Assembly (NCBI GenBank): GCA_026954325.1
Contig: JAIXKK010000021.1
Coordinates: forward strand, 1-33,988
Source: Bryobacterales bacterium
GTDB taxonomy: Bacteria; Acidobacteriota; Terriglobia; Bryobacterales; Bryobacteraceae
Reading direction: 5' to 3'
DNA: 33,988 bases
Each line of letters starts with the position of its first letter. Position 1 is the stretch's first letter. This document shows positions 1-7,057 of this stretch, piece after piece. Below the pieces are notes generated by a model. That model was given only the letters and a program-made list of their open reading frames with translations. It had not been told where the DNA came from and did not search any database. A program made the position numbers and the translations under genes.

Positions 1-95
1 TCTTGTAGTGGAAGCAACCCCCGTTTCAGGATCATCTTGTATTGGACAATTCTGGCCTGCCAACCGGCTTGTCCGTATGGAATAATGATCGCCAT

Positions 96-932
96 ATGAA
101 GATTTCCCGCAGATCTCTGCTTGCGATGGGCGGCGCCGCGATGGCCGGGCAATCGGTGAAACTGAACGCGTCCGTTGCCGGCTCGTTCACCGATGGGTTC
201 AAACTCGGCGTCGCCAGTTACTCATTCCGGGAGTTCAGCCGGTCGCTGGCCATCAAGATGACCAAGCAGATCGGGACTCCGTATATCAATATCAAGGAGT
301 ATCATCTCTCCTATCGCAGCACGCCCGAGGAGATCGCCAAAGCGCGCGCCGAGTTTCAAAAAGCCGGCCTGACCATTCTCGGCGGCGGGAATATCAGCCT
401 GGCGAAGAACGACGAGGCCGATCTGCGGCATTATTTCGAATACGCCAAAGCCGCCGGCATGCCGGTGATGGTGTGCGCGCCCACGAAGGAAACACTGCCG
501 ATCGTGGAGAAACTCGCCATCGAGTACAACATCCGCATGGCGATTCACAATCATGGCCCCGAGGACAGGCACTTTCCCACCCCGCAGAGCGTACTCAAGG
601 AAATCGGGAACATGAATCCCCTGATGGGCTTGTGTATAGACGTTGGGCACACGGCGCGCGCGGGCGTGGATGTCGTGGAATCGATTGCCGAAGCGGGATC
701 GCGCCTCCACGATATGCACATCAAGGATCTCCGCGATCCGAAGGAAAAAGGAAGCCAGTGTATTGTCGGTGACGGGGCTTTGCCCATCCCGGCGATTTTC
801 AAGCAATTGAAGAAGATGAAGTACACGGCAGGGGTGATGCTCGAGTACGAGATTGACGCCGACAATCCGCTGCCCGGCATGCAACGCTCGTTCTCGTACA
901 TGCGCGGCGTGCTCGCCGGCATGAAGGCTTAA
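96..932 (+). CDS. Tat-exported sugar phosphate isomerase/epimerase-like TIM-barrel protein
   Basis: The protein resembles the AP-endonuclease-2-type TIM-barrel family (sugar isomerases/epimerases such as IolE and hydroxypyruvate isomerase). Visible support is the barrel-like run ending in a conserved metal/substrate region: an NHG motif in the 'RMAIHNHGPEDRHF' segment, a 'GLCIDVGHTARAG' segment with Asp and His ligands, and 'LHDMHIKDLRD' with a further His and Asp. I take the ATG at 96 rather than an in-frame ATG at 42, because it places a twin-arginine signal (KISRRSLLAMGGAAMAG) at the very N-terminus, giving 278 aa. The product is probably folded with its metal in the cytoplasm and exported to the periplasm. 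Its stop codon shares a TTAA palindrome with the stop of the convergent small gene. The exact substrate cannot be read from sequence. Confidence 0.85.
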   Translation: MKISRRSLLAMGGAAMAGQSVKLNASVAGSFTDGFKLGVASYSFREFSRSLAIKMTKQIGTPYINIKEYHLSYRSTPEEIAKARAEFQKAGLTILGGGNISLAKNDEADLRHYFEYAKAAGMPVMVCAPTKETLPIVEKLAIEYNIRMAIHNHGPEDRHFPTPQSVLKEIGNMNPLMGLCIDVGHTARAGVDVVESIAEAGSRLHDMHIKDLRDPKEKGSQCIVGDGALPIPAIFKQLKKMKYTAGVMLEYEIDADNPLPGMQRSFSYMRGVLAGMKA

Positions 933-1117
933 GAGACTGTCCTGCGCAGCGCGCCCGGATTCCGCGGGATGTCCTGCTCGAAATCCCTCAGTTCGCGTTC
1001 GATCAATAGCCACTCCGTGTCCCGGCCGAGGGCTGGGGACCTCATTTCGTTTCGTTTACGATCGAGCGTGCGGAGAATGGCTACGCTTTGTTCCAGCCGC
1101 TGTTGAATGCTTGTCAT
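929..1117 (-). CDS. Small conserved-looking protein, paralogue A (62 aa)
   Basis: This 62-residue charged protein (QQRLEQSVAILRTLDRKR at the N-terminal side) is a close paralogue of the 68-aa protein encoded at 1414-1620. By hand alignment about 43 of 62 positions are identical without gaps. Conservation between the copies is the main reason to call it coding. It has a plausible Shine-Dalgarno (GGAGAA) 6-7 nt before the ATG at 1117. The sequence looks helical and acidic/basic mixed, with a possible short coiled coil and no transmembrane segment or cysteine. The C-terminus is shorter than in paralogue B. It overlaps the preceding convergent gene by 4 bp at the stop codons. I do not recognise the family. 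Confidence 0.65.
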   Translation of the reverse strand: MTSIQQRLEQSVAILRTLDRKRNEMRSPALGRDTEWLLIERELRDFEQDIPRNPGALRRTVS

Positions 1118-1224
1118 TGCCGTTCTCCACTTGCCTCTCTATCCAGGTACGCGAGAAACGGGAGGCGGATGGCATCATCTATTTACCTGGAGGGGAAGAG
1201 AAGTTCGAAGGGAACGGAAATCGT

Positions 1225-1308
1225 GAAGAGGCGCCCGGCAATCGCGCTCGCGTTGCAGGATGCCTGGTGGGCCGCGGGGTGCGGCCTGCTTACACCGGGC
1301 GCCTCTTC
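1225..1308. repeat. Long-range perfect 14-bp inverted repeat with nested hairpin
   Basis: GAAGAGGCGCCCGG at 1225-1238 is repeated as its exact reverse complement at 1295-1308, with 56 bp between. Inside the loop is a second hairpin: GGCCGC (1270-1275), loop GGGGT, GCGGCC (1281-1286). About 25 bp downstream there is another hairpin, TTTCCCC (1331-1337) with GGGGAAA (1362-1368), enclosing GCAC-ATC-GTGC (1350-1360). The 1118-1413 stretch that holds these structures, between the two small paralogous genes, has no convincing gene. It could be a REP-like or MITE-like element, or a folded leader transcribed with the minus-strand paralogue A. Confidence 0.6.
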
Positions 1309-1413
1309 CTTTATCGTGGCTGTCTCGTTCTTTCCCCGTAAGGTCGGCAGCACATCGTGCGGGGGAAACGCGGCTCTCCAACCAGCCTGTCTTGAGCGAA
1401 CCCCGCGGTCGCC

Positions 1414-1620
1414 CTACTCCGATCGTTTATTGCGAACGAGGAATTTTTCCAGTGCTCCGGGATCCTGCAAAATGTCCTCTTCAATCTCGCGCAATTCGCG
1501 CTCGATCAACGACCACTCGGTATCATTGCCGAGTGCCGGTGACCGCATCTCGTCCCGCTTGCGGTCGAGCGTGCCCAGAGTGGCGACGCTCTGTTCCAAC
1601 CGCTCCTTGATACTCCTCAT
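1414..1620 (-). CDS. Small conserved-looking protein, paralogue B (68 aa)
   Basis: This 68-residue protein is about 69% identical over 62 residues to paralogue A at 929-1117. The best conserved parts are the RLEQSVA, TLDRK, EMRSPALG and LIERELR segments. A good Shine-Dalgarno (GGAGG) sits about 7 nt before the ATG at 1620. Relative to paralogue A it has a basic C-terminal extension ending KFLVRNKRSE. It has no signal peptide, membrane segment or metal motif. Both copies are on the minus strand, separated by about 300 bp containing the inverted repeat at 1225-1308, so a local duplication is likely. Function unknown. Confidence 0.7.
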   Translation of the reverse strand: MRSIKERLEQSVATLGTLDRKRDEMRSPALGNDTEWSLIERELREIEEDILQDPGALEKFLVRNKRSE

Positions 1621-1724
1621 GGCCGCCCTCCTTCCTAGTCTGGCCTCTCTTGGAACTGCCCTGTTTTAATTGGCCTCACACCTATAGATGCGGAAATGCG
1701 ATAAAAAATTCCGTCAAAAATCAT

Positions 1725-1796
1725 TACGGTTTGTAAACCTACCGTAAAGCAGACACCCCACGCTTGACTTTCGGCTGAAGAAGGTAATAGGTTTAC
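1725..1796 (+). promoter_or_regulatory. Putative operator pair upstream of the rhamnonate-dehydratase-like gene
   Basis: The near-palindrome GGTTTGTAAACC (1728-1739) is nested in TACGGT (1725-1730) / ACCGTA (1741-1746). The overlapping word GTAAACCTA (1733-1741) recurs as its exact reverse complement TAGGTTTAC at 1788-1796, so there are two half-similar sites about 46 bp apart. Between them is a possible -35 (TTGACT, 1764-1769) with a weak -10 (TAATAG, 1785-1790, 15-bp spacer). The word resembles LacI/GalR-type operators used in sugar catabolism, but no such regulator is in the window. Two sites flanking a promoter would suit repression by looping. Confidence 0.4.
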
Positions 1797-1819
1797 GCTC
1801 TGGAGGAAAAATCCATCCC

Positions 1820-3091
1820 ATGAATCGCAGACAGTTGCTTCGGACCGCCCCTCTGGCCGGTATGCTCCTCAACCGGCAGTGGATGCCGGAGGCGGAGGCC
1901 GCCCCGCCGCTCCCCTTTGCCGGGGAAAAGAGCCGGCTCAAGATTACAGGCATCCGCCTGGTGCAGACGCGTCCGGCCCATCCGCTGCCGCAATACACAC
2001 CGTCAGCGGGTTCCTGGTCGACGCAGGGAGTCGAGGTGGCGAACCCGATGTCGATCTATCCGGAATACAAGGCGACCCGTTCGCTGTTCTTTCCCGATCC
2101 CGGCAAACTCGGGGGGTTCACGGTGGAGATCTCGACGGACAAGGGGATCAAGGGGTACGGTAATGGAGGGCCGGCGGGTGGTGAGATCGTCATGGGACAC
2201 CTGACGAAACTCATGATGGGCCGCGATCCATTCGACATTGAGCGCAACTGGGATATCTGCTGGCGGTCGACGATGAGCTATGGCCGCATGGGCGTGACGA
2301 TGAACGCCATCAGCGGTGTGGACGTGGCGATGTGGGACATTATCGGTAAGGCGCTCGACATGCCCATCTACCGGCTGATCGGCGGAGAGGTGAAGGACCG
2401 GGTCCCGGCCTACTGTACCGGCAATGACATCGAGCAGCACGTGGAGTTCGGCTATAAGCGTCTGAAACTCGCTATCCCGCACGGCCCCGCGGATGGGCGC
2501 GAGGGGATGAAGAAGAACGTGGAACTGGTGAAGCGGGCGCGGGCGGCGCTGGGGCCGGATGGAGACATCATGCTCGATTGCTGGATGGCGTGGACGGAGC
2601 GATACACGCTCGAGATGGCCGAGATGATGGAGCCATACCGCATCTATTGGATGGAAGAGGTGTTGCAACCGCACGATTACGCCGGCTTCGGGCGCTTGAA
2701 CGCCGCGCTGAAATCGACGCGCATCGCCACCGGAGAGCACGAGTACGGCCGCTACGGGTTCCGCTACCTGCTCGAGGCCAGGGGCGCCTCCATCTGGCAG
2801 CCCGATCTCAACTGGTGCGGCGGTCTGACGGAATTGCGGCGCATCGGCGCGATGGCGGCGGCCTACGACATCCCGGTGATCCCTCACGGCGGCGGTCTGA
2901 ACGGCGCCATTCACTGGACCATCGCCAACGTCAACGCCCCTTGGGCGGAGTTGTTCATGCCGGCGCCTGGCGGTCCAAAAGAGGCCTATAAGATGTTCGA
3001 GGAGCAGTACGTCATCTCGCGAGGACCCGAAGGTATTTATACGCGTCCTCACGAGCGGCCGGGCTGGGGCTGGGACATCGTGGTGAGTTGA
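1820..3091 (+). CDS. Enolase-superfamily sugar-acid dehydratase, L-rhamnonate dehydratase-like, Tat-exported
   Basis: This 423-aa protein has the full mandelate racemase/muconate-lactonizing enzyme architecture: an N-terminal capping domain, then a TIM barrel. Expected metal ligands are visible as Asp253 (MLDCW), Glu279 (WMEEV) and Glu306 in the GEHE motif. A general Asp-His dyad is present as Asp329 (WQPDLNW) and His356 (PHGGG). The runs 'ATGEHEYGRYGFRYL' and 'QPDLNWCGGLTEL' resemble L-rhamnonate dehydratase, but the His loop reads PHGGGLNGAIHW rather than the PHGSS form I expect there, so a related sugar acid is possible. The N-terminus (MNRRQLLR, hydrophobic stretch, Ala-rich end) looks like a Tat signal, unusual for this family. 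A GGAGG lies 13 nt before the ATG. The 3' end overlaps the convergent cytochrome gene by 43 bp. Confidence 0.88.
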   Translation: MNRRQLLRTAPLAGMLLNRQWMPEAEAAPPLPFAGEKSRLKITGIRLVQTRPAHPLPQYTPSAGSWSTQGVEVANPMSIYPEYKATRSLFFPDPGKLGGFTVEISTDKGIKGYGNGGPAGGEIVMGHLTKLMMGRDPFDIERNWDICWRSTMSYGRMGVTMNAISGVDVAMWDIIGKALDMPIYRLIGGEVKDRVPAYCTGNDIEQHVEFGYKRLKLAIPHGPADGREGMKKNVELVKRARAALGPDGDIMLDCWMAWTERYTLEMAEMMEPYRIYWMEEVLQPHDYAGFGRLNAALKSTRIATGEHEYGRYGFRYLLEARGASIWQPDLNWCGGLTELRRIGAMAAAYDIPVIPHGGGLNGAIHWTIANVNAPWAELFMPAPGGPKEAYKMFEEQYVISRGPEGIYTRPHERPGWGWDIVVS

Positions 3092-4110
3092 GTTGAGCGG
3101 GGCGGGAGTCCCGCGCGTTTCCTATAACCGGGTATGTTCCGTTCTTCCGGCGCGTCGGGATGGGTGACGACGGCGTTGCGGACCGGTTTCACCGTTTTCA
3201 GGTAGGCGAAGACTGCCTTCAGGTCATCCTCCGAAGCGCCGGAAAGACCGAGCCACGGCATGATGCTGTTATAGGGGTAGTCCACTTTTGGCGGCGTGCC
3301 GGCGGCGTAATCCTTGAACTGCGTGAATTTATCGATAAATTGTTGCTCGGACCAGCGGCCAATGCCTGTTTCTTCATCGGGGGTGAGGTTGGCGCTGACG
3401 ACGCGCGCATTGACGGCAAGCTGGAACTCATGACTGCCGGAGAAATCGCGGCCTTCCACGGGCCGGCCTTTTTCGAAGGGAGAGTGGCAGAACCGGCATC
3501 CGCCAATCCGGGTGAGGTACTTTCCACGGCTCACGGGATCAGACGGCGGGGGCGGGACGCTGTCGACGGGCTTGGGCAGGAAGCGCATGATCACGTTCAT
3601 CGGGAAGTTGACTTTCGTCGCCGGCAACTGGTTGCGGGCGGCGGGCAGGGTTCTCAGGTAAGCCACGAGGGCCTGCACATCGTCATCGCTGAGGCTGCTG
3701 TACTCGGCATAGGGCATCAGCGGGAAGAGAGGACGGCCGTCGTGACCGATGCCTTCCCGAACGGCCCGGATGATCTGGCCATCCGTGAGGGACCCAATCC
3801 CCGTTTCCGGATCGGGAGTGAGGTTAGCGGCCACTACCGTTCCGGGAAGCCCCATGCCCGCGGGCAGGATGCGTCCTTTTCCGGTCCCGCCGGGAACCAC
3901 GGGAAAGCCGAATCGCGATTCGTCCACTTCCGAATGGCAATCGCCGCAGTTGGTGACGTGCTCATAGAGGTATTTGCCGCGCGCCAGGCGGGCGCCCGTG
4001 CGGGCAACCTTCACGCCCGGAGCAGAACGGCGGGAAGGAAGCAGGAAGGCGACATAAGCGGCTCCCGCGCCGAGCAGGCACACGGCGGCGAGCAGGATTT
4101 TTCGAAGCAT
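3049..4110 (-). CDS. Dihaem cytochrome c, membrane-anchored or periplasmic
   Basis: This 353-aa protein has two class I cytochrome c domains. The haem-binding motifs are CGDCH at residues 55-59 and CRFCH at 205-209, each followed by a likely axial Met (LMPY near residue 132; IMPW in the second domain) and the usual 'SDDDVQALVAYLRTL' C-terminal helix. The N-terminal hydrophobic segment (residues 4-24, ending before LLPSRRS) is a signal peptide or anchor. The layout resembles the cytochrome subunits of periplasmic alcohol/sugar dehydrogenases. It lies between a Tat-exported dehydratase and a dehydrogenase, so it may accept electrons from periplasmic sugar oxidation; this is inference. Its C-terminal tail is read through the end of the convergent dehydratase gene. 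Confidence 0.9.
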   Translation of the reverse strand: MLRKILLAAVCLLGAGAAYVAFLLPSRRSAPGVKVARTGARLARGKYLYEHVTNCGDCHSEVDESRFGFPVVPGGTGKGRILPAGMGLPGTVVAANLTPDPETGIGSLTDGQIIRAVREGIGHDGRPLFPLMPYAEYSSLSDDDVQALVAYLRTLPAARNQLPATKVNFPMNVIMRFLPKPVDSVPPPPSDPVSRGKYLTRIGGCRFCHSPFEKGRPVEGRDFSGSHEFQLAVNARVVSANLTPDEETGIGRWSEQQFIDKFTQFKDYAAGTPPKVDYPYNSIMPWLGLSGASEDDLKAVFAYLKTVKPVRNAVVTHPDAPEERNIPGYRKRAGLPPRSTQLTTMSQPQPGRS

Positions 4111-4150
4111 AGGGCGTATAGGATATCAGCTTGGAGTTGGGCAGGGGGAA

Positions 4151-5185
4151 TTACGCCGGCGAGATGGTTACCTTGCCGGCATTGCCGCCGTAGTGCTCCA
4201 GCATGTCGAACGCCTGCGAGATCTGTTCGATCGGGCGGCGGTGCGTGAGCACGGGGGAGAACCGTTCCCGCAACTCGCGCAGAAGACGGATGGCGAGGTC
4301 CGTCTCATGGTTCGACCGGCGGACGGTGTACAGGACGAGTTCCTTCCGGCGCACATCGTGGAAGTCGAGCGCGATGGAGACTTCCGAGGGTATCCCCGTG
4401 TAAACGACGCGGGCGGCGTTGCGGGTGACCTTGAGGCACTGGTTCATGGCGCCATCCTTGGCGGCGCAATCGATAGCCATGTCGACGCCCCGGCGCCCCG
4501 TATCCTGGAGGATCTGTTTGACCACATCCACCGCTTTCGGGTCGAGAACAGCATCGGCTCCCATGCGGAGAGCCAGTTCCCGGCGGTGAGCCACGGGTTC
4601 GACCACCCAGGTGCGCCCGGCGCCGGAAATCTTCAGGACTGCCAGAGTCAGCAATCCGATGGGCCCGGCTCCGAAGACAACCGCGGTCTCGCCCGGACGA
4701 GGGGCGGCGAACTTCATCGAATGCAGGGCGATGGCCAACGGTTCGGCGAGCGTGCCTTCCTCAAAGCTGAGGCCCTGCGGCAGCGGGATGACGTTGCCTG
4801 CCGGCAGATTCAGGACCTGGCGGAAGAAGCCCGGGTCGGATGGGGTGCTCAGAAATCGCAGATGGGCGCAGACGTTGTGCCGGCCTGTGAGGCAGTATTC
4901 ACAGTGGTAGCAATAGACAGCCGGTTCGAGCACGGCGCGGTCGCCGTGGGACCATCCGGTCACCCCGGCGCCCACCTGGCGCACCTCTCCCGCCGGTTCG
5001 TGCCCCAGAACCATCGGGTAGACGCAAGGCGTATCGCCGATGCCGCCTTCAAAGTAGTAGTGGAGATCGGACCCGCAGATGCCAACGGACTTGACGGCCA
5101 CCTGAATCTCACCGGGACCGGGATCGCACACAGATTGTTCGTGAAGCCGGAACTGGCGCGTGCCGGCGAGTTCAGCAACTAGCAT
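4151..5185 (-). CDS. Zinc-dependent medium-chain polyol / sugar-acid dehydrogenase
   Basis: This 344-aa medium-chain dehydrogenase has catalytic zinc ligands Cys37 (GICGSD), His62 and Glu63 (GHEPAGE). The structural zinc quartet is Cys92, Cys95, Cys98 and Cys106 (CYHCEYC...NVC). The nucleotide-binding GAGPIGLL motif is in the middle of the chain. The 'GSDLHYYFEGGIGD' run is typical of sorbitol, xylitol and L-idonate 5-dehydrogenases, so it probably oxidises a secondary hydroxyl of a polyol or aldonate with NAD(P). No signal peptide is seen, so it is cytoplasmic. It lies 12 bp downstream of the zinc-ribbon gene in the same direction and is probably co-transcribed with it. The substrate cannot be fixed from sequence. 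Confidence 0.9.
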   Translation of the reverse strand: MLVAELAGTRQFRLHEQSVCDPGPGEIQVAVKSVGICGSDLHYYFEGGIGDTPCVYPMVLGHEPAGEVRQVGAGVTGWSHGDRAVLEPAVYCYHCEYCLTGRHNVCAHLRFLSTPSDPGFFRQVLNLPAGNVIPLPQGLSFEEGTLAEPLAIALHSMKFAAPRPGETAVVFGAGPIGLLTLAVLKISGAGRTWVVEPVAHRRELALRMGADAVLDPKAVDVVKQILQDTGRRGVDMAIDCAAKDGAMNQCLKVTRNAARVVYTGIPSEVSIALDFHDVRRKELVLYTVRRSNHETDLAIRLLRELRERFSPVLTHRRPIEQISQAFDMLEHYGGNAGKVTISPA

Positions 5186-5197
5186 TTATTTCTTATT

Positions 5198-5671
5198 CTA
5201 CTTCTTGAAGAGGCTGTCAAAGGCCGCCCTGGCATCGCTCGGCGAGCGAGGCTCATATACTTTCGGCGGAGTGAATCCGCCGCCGTTGGCCTGCGGACTG
5301 GCGGCGTCCCGGGCCACGGTGACTCGAGGCGAGAAGAGTTCGCACTCGTTGGGTTTATCCTTGTACGCGATGCGAGCCGGAACAGGCTTCAGACACTGGA
5401 AGCGCGTCGAAGGCTCGAAATGCGCGCACTGTTTGCAGCAGTGCAGCGGGGAATTGCATTTTGGGCAAGTCCCCTTGAAGTCCACATCGGTTGGCAGCGT
5501 GGTGGCGCAGTTCCAGCAGCGTGCTGCCGTTACGGATTGCACCATACGGGGCAACCGGGGGCCGGTTACGTCAATAGGGAGACGAGGACCCTTCGGTTTT
5601 TGGTCGCGAACGGAGTGTTCGCGTTCCGAGTCCTGGTAGCCGCGTTGACGATACTTGCGATCACTATCCAT
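5198..5671 (-). CDS. Zinc-ribbon protein of unknown function
   Basis: The frame is open to 5821, but I prefer the ATG at 5671 (157 aa). The upstream extension has no family character, and an AAGGAGG lies 13 nt before this ATG. The N-terminus is basic and arginine-rich (DSDRKYRQRGYQDSE). The centre carries a zinc ribbon: CWNC followed by CPKC, then CCKQC and a further Cys in RFQCLKP and in NECELF, enough for two metal sites. The C-terminus is low-complexity and proline/alanine-rich and ends SDARAAFDSLFKK, a short motif that might bind a partner. The dehydrogenase starts 12 bp downstream. I do not recognise a named family. Confidence 0.75.
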   Translation of the reverse strand: MDSDRKYRQRGYQDSEREHSVRDQKPKGPRLPIDVTGPRLPRMVQSVTAARCWNCATTLPTDVDFKGTCPKCNSPLHCCKQCAHFEPSTRFQCLKPVPARIAYKDKPNECELFSPRVTVARDAASPQANGGGFTPPKVYEPRSPSDARAAFDSLFKK

Positions 5672-6155
5672 GGCCGTGTAGAGGCCTCCTTGGTTCGCAG
5701 TAACGAAACTAAAGATCAAACCTACGCGTTCCCAATACACGTAGCACGGAAACTGTATCTGACGTCTTCCCTCGGGCGAACCCACCCCACCATGCTCCAG
5801 GCGCGGAGCAGGCAGGCCCATCCTCGAGGAAAACGTGCAAACTGACGTTTCCTTTGGTTATTGTCGTCCCGTAGGGAACCAGAGTTTGGGAGGAGGTTGG
5901 CGAAATCTAGCGTCCGCGCCACCGAACTGGTCTATAGGAAATAACGGAAGGCCGGGGAACTCGGTTCCAGGGAATCCGCAACCCCTGGTTTAGGACGACC
6001 TACTTCCTTATTACCACGGAAACAGGGAGGAAGCAAACTGTTTCGCGCGATCTTCACCTAAACCATAACAAAAATTGTGGCTTAGTACTTCGGGCAGGTA
6101 AGGGCCAAGTGCATGGGCAGGGAAGATCATATCCAAACGTCTCCAGTGATCGGCG
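5672..6155. other. 484-bp stretch without a convincing gene
   Basis: No reading frame here has family features or a credible start. It lies between two minus-strand genes, so it should contain the promoter of the zinc-ribbon/dehydrogenase pair and the 3' end of the M55 peptidase transcript. The only structure I can point to is a 6-bp hairpin, CCAGGG (5967-5972) / CCCTGG (5983-5988), without a T-run. The base composition is visibly lower in GC in the 5840-6090 part than in the flanking genes. Confidence 0.5.
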
Positions 6156-6992
6156 CTACCGGGCGCGATAAAGGGTCCAGGCATCGAGGATATCCTTCCC
6201 CTGGAAGCGGATGGTGCGGTCATCCAGCACCTCGGCGCCGGCGCGCAGTTCGGCGCCCACCGGAAGTGAATTGCGGGTGGTGTACTCGATTTGCAGCGTG
6301 ACCGGTCCGGGAACGGTGTAGGGCTTGATGGAACCGATCCTGGCGACGCCGCGGCGGGCGGTTTCGCGGACCAGGTCGCGCGCGGCGGGCGCCGACAGGC
6401 TGATGCACGAATAACGCCCCAGACCCTCCTTGACCACGGCGAGTTCGGCATCCGGCACGATCTCATGCAGTTCGTTGGCCGCCGCGCGGTCTCCGCTGAG
6501 CATGATGACCGGAGTTCCGAAATGGCCGGCCATGGCGGCGATGACGTCGATCTCCCCCACGGGCTTGCCGTTGAGCAGCATGTTCTGGATGCCGAGCGAG
6601 CTATAACTGTGCGCCATGATGCCGCCGCGGATGTTGGCCTTGCCATGCTGGCCGACATAGGCAACGGCGGAGAAGCGGCGCTCCATCAGCATCGAGGGTC
6701 CCATCGCGCCCATGAGGAGCTTCGCCTTGGGATGGATGGTGAGGGTGGAGAGGGTCTGGCTACCGTCGTGGCCGTCCCAGACGAGCACCTCGTCCGCCCC
6801 GCCGGCAAGGAAGCCGTCGACGGCGGCGTTGATTTCGCCGGTGAGCAGTTGACGCATTTCCTGGTCTTTGGGATCGGTCTGATCCTGGCGGCACACCCCG
6901 CCCACGCCCTCGGCGTCCGTGATCAGAAACACGGTTTTCTTCTGAGCCGGAAGAGACCAGGCAAGCAGGAGCAGAGAAAAGAAGAGACGCAT
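6156..6992 (-). CDS. Secreted M55-family D-aminopeptidase (DppA-like)
   Basis: This 278-aa protein matches the M55 metallopeptidase family (Bacillus DppA), which removes N-terminal D-amino acids and is a decamer with a dinuclear zinc site. The N-terminal DxEG motif is Asp26-Ala-Glu28-Gly, followed by VLVWDGHDGS, YVGQHGKANIRGGIMAHSYS and GDRAAANE, which supply the His and Glu ligands expected. Unlike cytosolic DppA it begins with a clear Sec signal (MRLFFSLLLLAWSLPAQ), so it likely works in the periplasm, perhaps on D-Ala-containing peptidoglycan peptides. It is divergent from murJ with 65 bp between the start codons, so the two may share a control region. Confidence 0.9.
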   Translation of the reverse strand: MRLFFSLLLLAWSLPAQKKTVFLITDAEGVGGVCRQDQTDPKDQEMRQLLTGEINAAVDGFLAGGADEVLVWDGHDGSQTLSTLTIHPKAKLLMGAMGPSMLMERRFSAVAYVGQHGKANIRGGIMAHSYSSLGIQNMLLNGKPVGEIDVIAAMAGHFGTPVIMLSGDRAAANELHEIVPDAELAVVKEGLGRYSCISLSAPAARDLVRETARRGVARIGSIKPYTVPGPVTLQIEYTTRNSLPVGAELRAGAEVLDDRTIRFQGKDILDAWTLYRAR

Positions 6993-7057
6993 GGTTCTCT
7001 ATTCCTATCCCACAAAAACACCCACGGGAGCAACCCGATGGCTGACAATGAGAGTTC

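Noticed and set aside
2003..3052. 349-codon minus-strand frame opposite the dehydratase
   Set aside because: Its His/Arg-rich composition is that of a reverse-strand shadow of the enolase-superfamily gene.
3160..4248. Long + strand reading frame opposite the dihaem cytochrome
   Set aside because: It lies antisense to a gene with clear haem motifs and shows no family features; GC-rich third positions often leave such frames open.
5930..6000. Possible tRNA with a GGTTC-like arm
   Set aside because: Only one 6-bp hairpin could be formed; no acceptor stem, D-arm or anticodon arm fits.
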